Assembly: GCF_001752395.1 (NCBI RefSeq)
Contig: NZ_MKEK01000001.1
Span: forward strand, 1,487,259-1,551,258
DNA: 64,000 nt
Source: Rheinheimera salexigens
GTDB lineage: Bacteria; Pseudomonadota; Gammaproteobacteria; Enterobacterales; Alteromonadaceae
Reading direction: 5' to 3'
Part shown: piece after piece, positions 25,349 to 35,150 of the stretch
Numbering within the stretch: position 1 is the first letter of the stretch
Layout of the letters: each line of letters opens with the position of its first letter
Notes under the pieces: generated by a model
Seen by the model: only the letters and a program-made list of their open reading frames with translations
Told to the model about the DNA's origin: nothing
Database searches by the model: none
Position numbers and translations under genes: made by a program

Positions 25349-26470
25349 ATGATGGAATTAACCGATTATCTAGACAAAATGGTCGTCTTGAAAGCGTCAG
25401 ATTTATTTGTTACTGCAGGTATGCCGGTAGCAGCAAAAATAAATGGCGAGCTGACACCGATTGATGAAACCCCTCTGACGGATGCGGGTTCGTTAACTAT
25501 AGTGTTAGCGTCAATGAATGATAAGCAACAGCAAGAATTTATGAGCACTAAAGAGTGCAACTTTGCTATTGCTAATGAATCAGGCCGGTTTCGGGTATCG
25601 GCATTTTGGCAGCGTGACTGTGCTGGCATGGTGGTGCGACGCATTATCACCCGTATTCCAGAGGTAGATGAACTAGGCTTACCACCGATAATGAAAGAAA
25701 TTATCATGTCTAAACGCGGCCTAGTGTTATTTGTTGGTGGTACAGGTACTGGTAAGTCAACGTCTTTGGCGGCTTTATTGGGTTATCGCAATCGCAATAG
25801 CAAGGGCCATATTTTAACCATTGAAGACCCAATAGAATTTGTTCACGATCACCAAAAAAGCATAGTGACTCAGCGTGAAGTGGGCATTGATACTGAATCT
25901 TTTGGGTCGGCACTTAAAAGCTCTTTACGTCAAGCGCCGGATGTTATTTTAATTGGTGAAATCCGTAGCCAAGATACCATGGAATATGCGTTGTCATTTG
26001 CTGAAACCGGGCATTTATGTATTGCGACACTGCATGCTAATAATGCTAACCAAGCCATTGATAGGATAATGCATTTGGTGCCCAAAGATATGCACCAAAA
26101 GTTGTTATTTGATTTGTCGCTTAACTTGCGCGCTATCGTTGCTCAGCAATTAATACCTACGTCTGATGGTCAAGGCCGTACTGCTGCGATTGAAGTTTTG
26201 CTTAATTCACCTTTAGTAGCGGCCCTTATCGCACGGGGTGAGATAGGCGAGATTAAAGTGCTAATGAGTAAGTCTCGTGAATTAGGTATGCAAACCTTTG
26301 ACCAAGCTTTATTTGATATGTATCAAAATGCCATCATCAGTTATACCGATGCTATCCACCATGCTGACTCGCCAAATGACTTACGTTTAATGATTAAGTT
26401 ACGCAGCGGGGACACTAAAGGGGCGGGTTTCTTATCGGGCGTAACATTAGAGGGGTCTGAAAAAGAGTAG
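25349..26470 (+). CDS. pilU: type IV pilus retraction ATPase PilU
   Basis: A 373-residue paralogue of PilT that assists retraction under load. Walker A is GGTGTGKST, followed by ILTIEDPIEFVHDH, ILIGEIRSQDTM and LCIATLHANNANQA. Its C-terminal region differs from PilT, with RSGDTKGAG near the end. I prefer the ATG at 25349 to the in-frame TTG at 25346 because AGGA lies eight bases before it. It starts three bases after the pilT stop. Confidence 0.95.
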   Translation: MMELTDYLDKMVVLKASDLFVTAGMPVAAKINGELTPIDETPLTDAGSLTIVLASMNDKQQQEFMSTKECNFAIANESGRFRVSAFWQRDCAGMVVRRIITRIPEVDELGLPPIMKEIIMSKRGLVLFVGGTGTGKSTSLAALLGYRNRNSKGHILTIEDPIEFVHDHQKSIVTQREVGIDTESFGSALKSSLRQAPDVILIGEIRSQDTMEYALSFAETGHLCIATLHANNANQAIDRIMHLVPKDMHQKLLFDLSLNLRAIVAQQLIPTSDGQGRTAAIEVLLNSPLVAALIARGEIGEIKVLMSKSRELGMQTFDQALFDMYQNAIISYTDAIHHADSPNDLRLMIKLRSGDTKGAGFLSGVTLEGSEKE

Positions 26471-26492
26471 AGGGCCTTGAAAAAGAGCCCGA

Positions 26493-27194
26493 CTAAATGG
26501 CCGACTGATAACGCTTATGTAAAATGCTAACCCGTTTTACATAAGCTTGGGTTTCGGCAAAGGGTGGAATGCCTTTATATCTTCTTACATTAGTACTGCC
26601 GGCGTTATAGGCCGCGAGTGCTAAGTCTACATTACCTTCATATTGCTGTAATAAACCGGCTAAATACTGGCTGCCAGCTGGAATGTTTTGACCAGGTAAA
26701 CTGGCATCAGTTACACCTAATGATTCAGCTGTTTTGGGCATTAATTGCATTAAACCCATTGCGCCTTTTTTTGATATCACGCTAGGCCTAAAAGCCGATT
26801 CAGCATGGATAACTGCACGGATTAATGCCGGGTCAAGCTTATGCTCAATAGCAGCTGCATTGATAAGTTGATTATAGGGTCGAATAAATAAAGGCGTGGT
26901 AAACCAATTAATGTTTGAACTAGGATCGCACGCAAAGCAATCGTAACGCAGAATTTTGTAACGCATATTTAACGGCTGTCGATCAGAAAAAAAACCACTG
27001 CCATCGGCTTTTTCTGCACTGTACACCGCGAAATGGGCAGCGGTATTTACCTTTCTTGTCGGTGTAGCTGGTGTCGCCTCCGTTGTAGAGGGCGATAACT
27101 TATGCACCGGTTTTTCAGCTGCTTTAGCCCACAGCTGCAGCGGTATTACGCTAAGGGCTACTAGCGTAATATAAACATAACAGAATTTTGCCAA
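26493..27194 (-). CDS. exported lytic transglycosylase (SLT domain)
   Basis: A 233-residue protein with a signal peptide (about residues 1-24, ending LQLWAKA) and an SLT domain from about residue 115. The catalytic Glu lies in AVIHAESAF, and the family motifs GAMGLMQLMPKTA and LALAAYNAG follow. It should cut peptidoglycan between MurNAc and GlcNAc. The middle segment, with the pair CFAC, is unusual. It is convergent with pilU, 22 bases away, so a tie to pilus passage through the wall is possible but not shown. Confidence 0.9.
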   Translation of the reverse strand: MAKFCYVYITLVALSVIPLQLWAKAAEKPVHKLSPSTTEATPATPTRKVNTAAHFAVYSAEKADGSGFFSDRQPLNMRYKILRYDCFACDPSSNINWFTTPLFIRPYNQLINAAAIEHKLDPALIRAVIHAESAFRPSVISKKGAMGLMQLMPKTAESLGVTDASLPGQNIPAGSQYLAGLLQQYEGNVDLALAAYNAGSTNVRRYKGIPPFAETQAYVKRVSILHKRYQSAI

Positions 27195-27345
27195 TTCAAT
27201 GATTTCTCAATAAGGTAAACAAGGCCAGTAAAGCATTAACAAGGTTAGAACTCAAGCTAGCTGCGATACAATGAATATCCTTTTGCCCCAGTCTGGGCTA
27301 AAATAATTGATACTCGCTTCACTCTTCTCTGAAAGTTATTTCGTT

Positions 27346-28206
27346 ATGACATTAAGATTCAACCGTACGGTTATTATTGCCTTTGCTGGTGTGCTATTGG
27401 CAATGGCAACTATTCAATCTGGCGCCTCTATTGCCAAACAACTATTTCCAATCGTTGGCCCTGAAGGCACAACAGCATTAAGGTTGGGTTTTTCCGCTAT
27501 CGTATTATGGCTGATATTTAGGCCGTGGCGATCCATGCCAAAAGGGCGAGATTTACGGGCAATTGCCTTTTATGGAATTTGTTTGGGTGGCATGAATATT
27601 TTGTTTTATTTATCCATAGAGCGCATTCCTTTAGGTATAGCTGTCGCATTAGAATTTACCGGTCCTTTAGCCGTGGCGTTAATTGGTTCTAGACGAAAAC
27701 GGGATTTAATTTGGGTAGGCTTAGCCATTGCCGGCATTTTATTATTATTACCTGATATGCATGGTGAAGATGCACTCGACCCTCTGGGTGTCGTGTTAGC
27801 GCTTGCTGCCGGTGCCTGTTGGGCTGGTTATATATTATTTGGTAAAAAAACCGGTAGCCAAGCATCAGGTGGTATTACCGTTGCATTAGGCATGACGGTA
27901 GCGGCGTTATTTTTAGTGCCAATTGGTTTTGCTAGTCAAGGCATGGCAATACTAAGTTGGGAGGTTATTCCGCTGGGGTTTGCCGTCGGTATTTTATCCA
28001 GCGCGTTACCGTATTCGTTAGAAATGGTGTCATTGCGTAATATGTCATCACAAAGCTTTAGTGTATTAATGAGTATGGAGCCGGCTATGGCGGCATTAGC
28101 TGGCTTTTTAATCCTTAGCGAACTATTAACCTTTTGGCAATGGCTTGCCATATTATTAGTTATTTGCGCATCGTTAGGCAGTGCTATAACCTCAAAAGCA
28201 GAGTAG
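27346..28206 (+). CDS. rhtA: threonine/homoserine exporter RhtA-like (EamA family)
   Basis: A 287-residue inner membrane transporter with ten predicted helices in two EamA halves. It closely resembles E. coli RhtA in segments such as NILFYLSIERIPLGIAVALE, FTGPLAVALIGSRR and SSALPYSLEMVSL. RhtA exports threonine and homoserine. I start at the ATG at 27346; the open frame to 27307 would need a TTG. The ribosome site is weak. Monocistronic. Confidence 0.88.
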   Translation: MTLRFNRTVIIAFAGVLLAMATIQSGASIAKQLFPIVGPEGTTALRLGFSAIVLWLIFRPWRSMPKGRDLRAIAFYGICLGGMNILFYLSIERIPLGIAVALEFTGPLAVALIGSRRKRDLIWVGLAIAGILLLLPDMHGEDALDPLGVVLALAAGACWAGYILFGKKTGSQASGGITVALGMTVAALFLVPIGFASQGMAILSWEVIPLGFAVGILSSALPYSLEMVSLRNMSSQSFSVLMSMEPAMAALAGFLILSELLTFWQWLAILLVICASLGSAITSKAE

Positions 28207-28333
28207 TGAAGTTAACGGTTTGGTAATGCGGGTATAGGCTGTAATTGGCCGATAACACTTTAATAGATTCGATTCGACCCTAGCTTTGATCTACTGCAAT
28301 ACTCAATAGCGATACTTAGGTTATGTTGTGTTG

Positions 28334-28378
28334 AGTTAAGGTAATGTTAGTTAAGATAATGTCAGTTAATATAATGTA
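28334..28378 (+). repeat. three 15-bp tandem repeats upstream of the CBS gene
   Basis: AGTTAAGGTAATGTT, AGTTAAGATAATGTC and AGTTAATATAATGTA follow one another without gaps. The third contains TATAAT, a perfect -10 hexamer, 30 bp before the CBS gene start at 28407. The array may be a set of operator sites or a promoter made by duplication. Confidence 0.75.
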
Positions 28379-28406
28379 TTTCAATAGAGTCTAACGGAGA
28401 AACCTA

Positions 28407-28832
28407 ATGAAGCATGTTGCTGATTTAATGACAGCTGATCCTTTTTGTCTGGATCGTAGTGCAAACTTAAAAGACGCCCATGATTTAATGCGCACTAAAA
28501 ATGTTCGGCATATCCCAGTGATTGACACTAATGGCGAGCTGGTGGGTATGCTGACGCAAAAAGTGTTAGTGGCTAAAGTGATGTCGTTAGTGGCCCAATT
28601 TGGCTCATCTGAATTAGAACGTAAAGAAAAACAGCAATTGGTTGCCGATATTATGCTGACCGATTTTGCCAGTGTGTTGGCAACGACTACTTTACTTGAA
28701 GTTGCAGAATTTTTTGTGGCAAATCGGCATGGTTGTTTACCAATAGTAGATAAAACCAATAAAATTAAAGGTATTTTAACCTCGTCAGATTTTGTTCGGT
28801 TAGCGGCTATGCTGCTTAAACAGTCTGCTTGA
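28407..28832 (+). CDS. CBS domain protein
   Basis: A 141-residue protein made of two CBS domains only (DLMTADPFCLDR with HIPVIDTNGELVGML, then DIMLTDFASVLATT with CLPIVDKTNKIKGIL). CBS pairs bind adenosine nucleotides and usually act as sensors. There is no effector domain and no partner nearby, so the target is unknown. GGAG lies upstream of the ATG. Confidence 0.88.
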   Translation: MKHVADLMTADPFCLDRSANLKDAHDLMRTKNVRHIPVIDTNGELVGMLTQKVLVAKVMSLVAQFGSSELERKEKQQLVADIMLTDFASVLATTTLLEVAEFFVANRHGCLPIVDKTNKIKGILTSSDFVRLAAMLLKQSA

Positions 28833-28874
28833 TTAAGGCTGAATATAAAGCCAAATGATTAAACCCGCTAAGCA

Positions 28875-28904
28875 GAAAAAAGCCCTCAATAGAGGGCTTT
28901 TTTC
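28875..28904. terminator. bidirectional terminator
   Basis: GAAAAAAGCCCTC (28875-28887) and GAGGGCTTTTTTC (28892-28904) form a perfect 13-bp stem with the loop AATA. Runs of A and T on the two sides serve both the CBS gene (plus) and the S46 peptidase gene (minus). Confidence 0.9.
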
Positions 28905-28925
28905 TTACCTGTGACCCGTCCTAAA

Positions 28926-31082
28926 TTACTTAATATTCAGCTCTTTTAATAAGCTATCAGCATTATCAACCTGCTGCATTTGCCATAACATAAAACGTGA
29001 ATCTACTTGTATCGAGCGAGTATTGTCATTGTTAAAATCCCAATCAGAAATGATTGAGTCTAAGGTGCCGTCAAAGGCCAAGCCAACTAATTCACCTTTG
29101 CCGTTTAAGACTGCTGAACCAGAGTTACCACCGGTAATATCTAAGGTAGCTAAGAAGTTGACCGGTACAGAGTTTAAGCTATCCACTTTATACTGACCAA
29201 ACTGCTTGGCTTTAATGGCTTCCAGTTGCTTTTGCGGCGCATTAAATTCACCTTCACCGGTGGCTTTAGCTGTAATGCCACGTAAAGTCGTAAACGGTGA
29301 CCATGCATTGCCGTCTTCATTACCATGGGCACGGCCTTTAACATTACCGTAAGTTACCCGCAGGGTACTATTGGCATCCGGGTATACGGCTTGCCCTTTA
29401 GATTGCATAAAGGCAATTTTAGCTTGCATATAGTTAGCGTAGGCTTGTTGAATTTTACCGGCTAACTGTTCATCTGCGGCTTCTTGTTTTAAATCGGTTT
29501 TATACAGTGCAATAGCGGCTTTAACAAAAAAGTCATCGCTGGCTTTAAAGTCAGCTACTGAACCTTGCAGTAAAGCTTGGCGATTGTCTAAAGAAGTTAA
29601 ACCCGTCGCATTATACCAGCTATCAATTAACGCAGTTAATTGCTGTTGGTTCATATTATCTTTAATACCCATAGCCTGATCAAACTGGGCATTACGCTGC
29701 TTTTTGCTTTGGCTGGCATATTTAGTCAGGTTATGCAGATCCATGGCTTTTTCAACGTTGACATCAAAGTTACGTTCCATACCGGCAATAAAAGATTGGT
29801 AGCGCGGTAAGTCACGCTGTTGATAACCCGCTTTACGCTCGGCATCAGGCTTAGTGCTCTCATGCACTAAACGGTGTAAGGCACGGCTAAGAGTTAATAA
29901 ACGTGGGGTGGCATTATCCAGTAAATATTCAGCACGACTTTGTTGTTGACGTTGCTTAAGTAATTTTTCAATGGCTGCTAAATCTTTAGCGTAAGCGTTT
30001 TTATTGCTTTTGCTGCTATTAACCCATTGCGTAAGTGCTTGGTGTTCAGCCGTTTTACGCTGTAAAAAATCGCTATCTGCAAAGCTATCTAACATGCCTT
30101 GACGGTTTTTCATGTAGTTATTTAAACCAGCCTTACGACTAGCATATTTTAACTCTGCATCTTTATTGTTTGCGGTTTCGCGGGCAATAATATCTAAGGT
30201 ATCTTTATAATGCTGTACGGTATTTGGGTAGCTCCACTGGAAGGTTTCGCTTACTTCGCTGGGTAAACGATGACGGTTAGTCCGGCCTGGGTAACCTAAG
30301 GCCATGACAAAATCACCTTCTTCTAGCGCATCGCTAGCAAGGTTTAAATGGTAATCAGGCTTATAGGGTACGTTATCGGCACTAAAGTCAGCTGATTTAC
30401 CTTCTGGGCTTACGTAGGCACGATAAAAGCTGTAATCGCCAGTATGACGTGGCCACATCCAGTTATCGGTATCGCCACCAAATTTACCTACACCTGATGC
30501 TGGCGCATGCACTAAACGAACATCTTTAATTTCTAACTGTTTAATTAAATAAAATTCTAAGCCACCGTAATAGGAAGCTACGGTACAGCGATGGCCTAAA
30601 TCTTGTTCACAGTCAGCCACTAAGATTTTTTCATTCGCTTCAATAGCATCTAAACGCTTTTTACCGCTTAATTTCGCCGTTTTAGCGTCAATCACTGTAG
30701 CGGTGACATTATCCACGGCTTTAGTAACAAATATCCGGCTACCTGGTGCGGCTGCAACTTCATCAGTAATGTTGTTGGCTAAAAAACCATTAGTTAATAG
30801 ATCATTTTCAGGTGTAGAGTTATGAGCAATACTGCCATAAACACAGTGATGGTTAGTCACCACTAAGCCTTGATCAGAAACAAAAGAGGCAGAACAACCA
30901 CCAAGGCTAACAACTGCGGCCATAGGGAATTCAGTTAATTTAGTTAAACTGGCTGGATCCAGCGCTAAACCGGCGGTTTTTAATTGATCAGCAATCTCGG
31001 GTAATTGCTGTGGCATCCACATGCCTTCATCGGCAAGGGCAAAATTGCTGGCTAAGGCCAACATTAGAATGGTTTTTTTCAT
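28926..31082 (-). CDS. S46 family dipeptidyl-peptidase
   Basis: A 718-residue exported serine peptidase of family S46 (DPP7/DPP11 type), which releases dipeptides from the N terminus of peptides in the periplasm. It has a signal peptide ending NFALA, the catalytic His region SDQGLVVTNHHC, the Asp region (KFGGDTDNWMWPRHTGDYSF) and the Ser motif ITGGNSGSAVLNGKG near residue 655. The length is typical. It stands alone, with a 189-bp gap to hisIE behind it. P1 specificity (hydrophobic or acidic) cannot be set from here. Confidence 0.93.
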   Translation of the reverse strand: MKKTILMLALASNFALADEGMWMPQQLPEIADQLKTAGLALDPASLTKLTEFPMAAVVSLGGCSASFVSDQGLVVTNHHCVYGSIAHNSTPENDLLTNGFLANNITDEVAAAPGSRIFVTKAVDNVTATVIDAKTAKLSGKKRLDAIEANEKILVADCEQDLGHRCTVASYYGGLEFYLIKQLEIKDVRLVHAPASGVGKFGGDTDNWMWPRHTGDYSFYRAYVSPEGKSADFSADNVPYKPDYHLNLASDALEEGDFVMALGYPGRTNRHRLPSEVSETFQWSYPNTVQHYKDTLDIIARETANNKDAELKYASRKAGLNNYMKNRQGMLDSFADSDFLQRKTAEHQALTQWVNSSKSNKNAYAKDLAAIEKLLKQRQQQSRAEYLLDNATPRLLTLSRALHRLVHESTKPDAERKAGYQQRDLPRYQSFIAGMERNFDVNVEKAMDLHNLTKYASQSKKQRNAQFDQAMGIKDNMNQQQLTALIDSWYNATGLTSLDNRQALLQGSVADFKASDDFFVKAAIALYKTDLKQEAADEQLAGKIQQAYANYMQAKIAFMQSKGQAVYPDANSTLRVTYGNVKGRAHGNEDGNAWSPFTTLRGITAKATGEGEFNAPQKQLEAIKAKQFGQYKVDSLNSVPVNFLATLDITGGNSGSAVLNGKGELVGLAFDGTLDSIISDWDFNNDNTRSIQVDSRFMLWQMQQVDNADSLLKELNIK

Positions 31083-31271
31083 GGTTGCTCTTCTAGTAAT
31101 AATGCAAAATAAAAGATAAAAAAATACAACATTAGATCGGGCTTATAGTCCACGCCAGAGCAGGGGCTTGTCAAGGTGCAGACAAACCCTGTTACATTTT
31201 AATTTCGACAATTACAAAGCGGTAAACGATAGTGCAGCATGCAACTTAATCTTAAAGTACAGCTTATTAGC

Positions 31272-31886
31272 TTATTTATGCCGCTGTTGCAGGACCTGAA
31301 TAACATCATTTAAATCTAAATCTTGACTACGCAACAGCACTAACAAGTGAAACAGTAAATCAGCGGCTTCGTTTTTTAATTCATCACGATCGCCTACTGT
31401 GGCGGCTAATGCAGCTTCAACGCCTTCTTCACCCACTTTTTGCGCCATTCTTTTAACACCCCTGGCAAACAAGCTGGCAGTGTAGCTACTGTTAGGATCA
31501 GCATGTTGGCGCGATTTTATGACTTGTTCTAGTTGGTATAAAAAGCTCAGTTGTGAACTGTTTTTGTCAGCATCTGCCCAGCAGGTTTCATTACCCAGAT
31601 GGCAAGTAGGGCCTTGCGGTAGGGCTAATACTAATAAACTATCGGCATCACAATCTGCCGTTATGCTAACTAAATTGAGAAAATTAGCCGAACTTTCACC
31701 TTTGCACCATAAACGTTGTTTACTACGGCTAAAAAAAGTCACTTTTTTGCTTGCTAAGCTTTGGGCTAACGCTTCTGGGTTCATATAAGCTTGCATCAAT
31801 ACTTTACCCGAAATAGCGTGTTGCACTATTGCCGGTAATAATTGATTCTCTGGCCATTTTAGTTGGCTTATTTGCTGGGTGTTCAT
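31272..31886 (-). CDS. hisIE: bifunctional HisIE (PR-AMP cyclohydrolase / PR-ATP pyrophosphatase)
   Basis: A 204-residue fusion catalysing steps 2 and 3 of histidine synthesis. The N-terminal HisI part has [26 protein letters not shown] and the zinc site [20 protein letters not shown]. The C-terminal HisE part runs from about residue 110 and has [17 protein letters not shown] and [14 protein letters not shown]. It is the last his gene, 72 bp after hisF. No clear terminator follows in 31083-31271. Confidence 0.95.
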   Translation of the reverse strand: MNTQQISQLKWPENQLLPAIVQHAISGKVLMQAYMNPEALAQSLASKKVTFFSRSKQRLWCKGESSANFLNLVSITADCDADSLLVLALPQGPTCHLGNETCWADADKNSSQLSFLYQLEQVIKSRQHADPNSSYTASLFARGVKRMAQKVGEEGVEAALAATVGDRDELKNEAADLLFHLLVLLRSQDLDLNDVIQVLQQRHK

Positions 31887-31958
31887 AGTGAGCCTTTTAA
31901 ATCTGTTTTCTATTTACTGTATTTAGTTTAGTGAATTATTTGTTAGAGCTGATAAAGA

Positions 31959-32735
31959 TTACATAGGCCGAATACTTATACCATCAGCAATTAGCTGCGC
32001 TTTTAAATCAGCAATACTAATAATACCTTTATGGAATACGCTAGCGGCCAGTGCTGCATCCACATCTGCTTGCTGAAACACATCGGTAAAGTGTTGCATA
32101 GTACCCGCGCCGCCACTGGCGATCAGCGGCACTTTACACAGTGGACGCAGCGAACGTAATTGGGCGATATCATAACCTTCACGTACACCATCTTGGTTCA
32201 TGCAGTTAAGTACAATTTCACCTGCACCCCGTTGTTGTGCTTCTACTAACCAGTCTCGGGTTAGCCATTGGGTTTTTTTAGTCCGACTTTCGTCTCCGGT
32301 AAATTGATATACTTGATATTGGCCTGAGATCACATCATAAAAGCTATCAATACCTACAACGATGCATTGCTTACCAAAGGCTTGGCTTAACTCACTGATT
32401 AGTTCTGGGTTGGCTAAAGCCGGGCTATTAATAGAAATTTTATCCGCACCCATTTCTAAAATTTTAGCTGCGTCAGCCACCGTTTTTATGCCACCTGCAA
32501 CACAAAAGGGAATATCAATAACTTTAGCAATGCGTTGTACCCAGGATTTATCTACAGTGCGGTTATCGCTAGAGGCGGTGATATCATAAAACACTAACTC
32601 ATCAGCGCCTGCCGCGGCATAACGCTCGGCTAAAGGCACAATATCGCCAATAATTTCATGGTTACGAAATTGTACTCCTTTAACCACTTTGCCATCTCGA
32701 ACGTCTAAACAAGGGACTAACCGTTTTGCCAACAT
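31959..32735 (-). CDS. hisF: imidazole glycerol phosphate synthase cyclase subunit HisF
   Basis: A 258-residue TIM barrel that works with HisH to make imidazole glycerol phosphate and AICAR. Catalytic Asp residues are in [15 protein letters not shown] and VVGIDSF; phosphate-binding loops are [11 protein letters not shown] and [10 protein letters not shown]. Its start overlaps the hisA end by 19 bp. Confidence 0.96.
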   Translation of the reverse strand: MLAKRLVPCLDVRDGKVVKGVQFRNHEIIGDIVPLAERYAAAGADELVFYDITASSDNRTVDKSWVQRIAKVIDIPFCVAGGIKTVADAAKILEMGADKISINSPALANPELISELSQAFGKQCIVVGIDSFYDVISGQYQVYQFTGDESRTKKTQWLTRDWLVEAQQRGAGEIVLNCMNQDGVREGYDIAQLRSLRPLCKVPLIASGGAGTMQHFTDVFQQADVDAALAASVFHKGIISIADLKAQLIADGISIRPM

Positions 32736-33454
32736 TGAATTGCCTCACTTACGCTAAATTTCCCTTCTAATAAGGCGCGGCCTAAAATGACGCCGGCAAC
32801 ACCACTACCTAGAAGCGCTTTAATATCGTTAAGTTGACCAATGCCGCCAGATGCTTGCCACTGAATTTGTGGATAGGCAGCAGTAAGCTCTTTATATAAG
32901 CTGACATTTGCCCCTGTTAGCGTGCCATCTTTACTGATATCGGTACATAACACATGCCGAGCACCTGCCGCAATATAGTCGGTTAAAACCTGCTCTAAAG
33001 TAATCGATGATTGTTCAATCCAGCCGTGCGAGGGCAGGGTTTTCTCACCTTGAGCATTAATGGCTACATCCAGTGCTAACACAATTTTTTCACCGCCATA
33101 CTTTTGCAACCATTGCTGTACTAAGACGGGTTCGCGAATAGCTAAGCTACCAATAACAACACGGCTGGCGCCGGCTTGTAGTAAATCGATAATATCTTGC
33201 TCACAGCGAATACCACCACCTACTTGAATAGATAGCGGGGAGGCTGTCATCAGTTGGCTAAGTAATGTCATCTGCCTTTGCTGGGCATCTTTGGCCCCCG
33301 ATAAGTCGACCAAATGTAGCCAACTTGCGCCTGCTGTCGCATATTGATTACGTAGGGTTAAGGCATCAACATTGTATTGCGTGCTGTTATCGTATTGGCC
33401 TTGATAAAGCCTAACCACATTGCCGTCTATTAAATCTATTGCTGGAATAATCAT
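32717..33454 (-). CDS. hisA: phosphoribosylformimino-AICAR isomerase HisA
   Basis: A 245-residue TIM barrel that isomerises ProFAR to PRFAR. The N terminus [19 protein letters not shown] and the central [11 protein letters not shown] are diagnostic. I use the ATG at 33454, which overlaps the hisH stop in ATGA and gives the usual length, and not the GTG at 33463. Confidence 0.96.
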   Translation of the reverse strand: MIIPAIDLIDGNVVRLYQGQYDNSTQYNVDALTLRNQYATAGASWLHLVDLSGAKDAQQRQMTLLSQLMTASPLSIQVGGGIRCEQDIIDLLQAGASRVVIGSLAIREPVLVQQWLQKYGGEKIVLALDVAINAQGEKTLPSHGWIEQSSITLEQVLTDYIAAGARHVLCTDISKDGTLTGANVSLYKELTAAYPQIQWQASGGIGQLNDIKALLGSGVAGVILGRALLEGKFSVSEAIQCWQNG

Positions 33455-34080
33455 AACTGCCACTTTAAAAAATTTTCAATTAATCGGGCGCCGGCTTTAC
33501 CTGAACGCTCGGGGTGGAATTGCGCGCCAGCGACATTATCTTTAGCTATCACAGCTGAAAAATCGCACCCATAGTGACAACTGGCGAGGGTGTAATCGTT
33601 TACGGCAAGTGCAAAGCTATGCACGAAATACACATAGTCTTGCTCGGTAAAACCCGTTAATAGCGGATGCGGCTGAATGTTATTTAAGGTGTTCCAGCCC
33701 ATGTGCGGCAGCCGTAGCTTATTGTTTTGGCTAGCTTCGACTTGCATCGCTGCTACTTTACCGGGGATTAAATTTAAGCAGCTAACATTGCCTTCCTGAC
33801 TAGACTCCGTCAGTAATTGCATGCCTAAGCAAATACCTAATACTGGCTGCTGCAGTTGTTGTAGGGTATCAATAAGATCTGCTTGCTGCAGTTGCGCCAT
33901 AGCATTATTAGCCGTGCCAACGCCGGGTAAAATAACGCGTTGAGCCTGTTTAATGGCTTTAATATCACGGCTAACCGTTGCTGTTACGCCCAAGCGCTGA
34001 CAGGCAAAATACACCGAGCTAATATTGGCACAGCCGGTATCAACAATGACTAAGCCACTTACGTTACTCAAACCAGCCAT
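33451..34080 (-). CDS. hisH: imidazole glycerol phosphate synthase glutaminase subunit HisH
   Basis: A 209-residue class I glutamine amidotransferase that feeds ammonia to HisF. The nucleophile Cys is in PVLGICLGMQLL, and the His-Glu pair is in GAQFHPERSGKAG. The ATG overlaps the hisB stop by one base (TAATG). Confidence 0.96.
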   Translation of the reverse strand: MAGLSNVSGLVIVDTGCANISSVYFACQRLGVTATVSRDIKAIKQAQRVILPGVGTANNAMAQLQQADLIDTLQQLQQPVLGICLGMQLLTESSQEGNVSCLNLIPGKVAAMQVEASQNNKLRLPHMGWNTLNNIQPHPLLTGFTEQDYVYFVHSFALAVNDYTLASCHYGCDFSAVIAKDNVAGAQFHPERSGKAGARLIENFLKWQL

Positions 34081-35150
34081 TACAACACACCTTTAGTGCT
34101 GGGTAAGGCATCACCCGATACTTTAATGGCTTGGCCAAACGCGCGACCAAACACTTTAAATAAGCCTTCTACCATGTGGTGCTTATTACCCGGGCTAATG
34201 GATAAATGTAATGACATCATCATGGCATCGCTTAACGAGCGAAAAAAATGTGGCACCATTTCTAAATTTAACCCGCCAACACTGCCTTGGCCTAAATCGG
34301 CGTCAAACTTAAATAAAGGTCGGCCAGATAAATCCAGCACGCATTCGGCACGGCATTCATCCATAGGTAAAACAAAGCCAAAGCGATTAATGCCCCGTTT
34401 ATTGCCCAAGGCTTGTTTTAACGCTTGGCCTAACGCTAAAGCGGTATCCTCAACACTGTGGTGATCATCAATATGTAAATCGCCAGCCACGTTAACTTGC
34501 AGCGAGAATCCGCCATGGGTGGCAATTTGTTCTAGCATGTGATCAAAAAAGCCAATGCCGGTATTAAACAGACACTTATCAGTACGATCTAAATCTACGC
34601 TAATGTTAATGTCGGTTTCGCGGGTAGTGCGAGTAACGTTAGCTTGGCGCTTACGGCTTAAAATAGCTTGGCTAATATCTTGCCAGCCTAGGGTTTCACG
34701 TTGATATAGAAATGACTTTAGTCCCATATTCTCAGCCAGTTGCACATCGGTCATTCGATCACCAATCACGTAAGAGTTAGTGAAATCAATTTTACCTTGC
34801 TGCAAGTAATCTTTAACTAAGCCTAACTTGGGTTTACGGCAACTGCAGTTGTCTGACTCGAAGTGCGGGCAAATTAGCACATCAGAAAAGTGAATACCTT
34901 GCGACGTTAACAGCTGCATCATTTTCTGTTGTGGCGCATTAAAATCTGCTTGCGGAAAACTAGCGGTGCCTAAGCCATCTTGATTAGTTACCATCACTAG
35001 GCTGTAACCGGCGGCTTGTAATTTTAGCAACGCCGGCACAAGGTTGGGTTCGTACACCAGCTTTTCTAAGCTATCCAGCTGTTTATCTATCGCCGGCTCT
35101 TCAACCATAGTGCCGTCGCGGTCAATAAATAAAATAGGTTGGCCACTCAT
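34080..35150 (-). CDS. hisB: bifunctional HisB (histidinol-phosphatase / IGP dehydratase)
   Basis: A 356-residue fusion typical of Gammaproteobacteria. The N-terminal HAD phosphatase has [13 protein letters not shown] and a zinc loop ([15 protein letters not shown]). The dehydratase begins near residue 165, with the metal-binding motifs [26 protein letters not shown] and, near the end, [20 protein letters not shown]. It starts directly after the hisC stop with no gap. Confidence 0.96.
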   Translation of the reverse strand: MSGQPILFIDRDGTMVEEPAIDKQLDSLEKLVYEPNLVPALLKLQAAGYSLVMVTNQDGLGTASFPQADFNAPQQKMMQLLTSQGIHFSDVLICPHFESDNCSCRKPKLGLVKDYLQQGKIDFTNSYVIGDRMTDVQLAENMGLKSFLYQRETLGWQDISQAILSRKRQANVTRTTRETDINISVDLDRTDKCLFNTGIGFFDHMLEQIATHGGFSLQVNVAGDLHIDDHHSVEDTALALGQALKQALGNKRGINRFGFVLPMDECRAECVLDLSGRPLFKFDADLGQGSVGGLNLEMVPHFFRSLSDAMMMSLHLSISPGNKHHMVEGLFKVFGRAFGQAIKVSGDALPSTKGVL

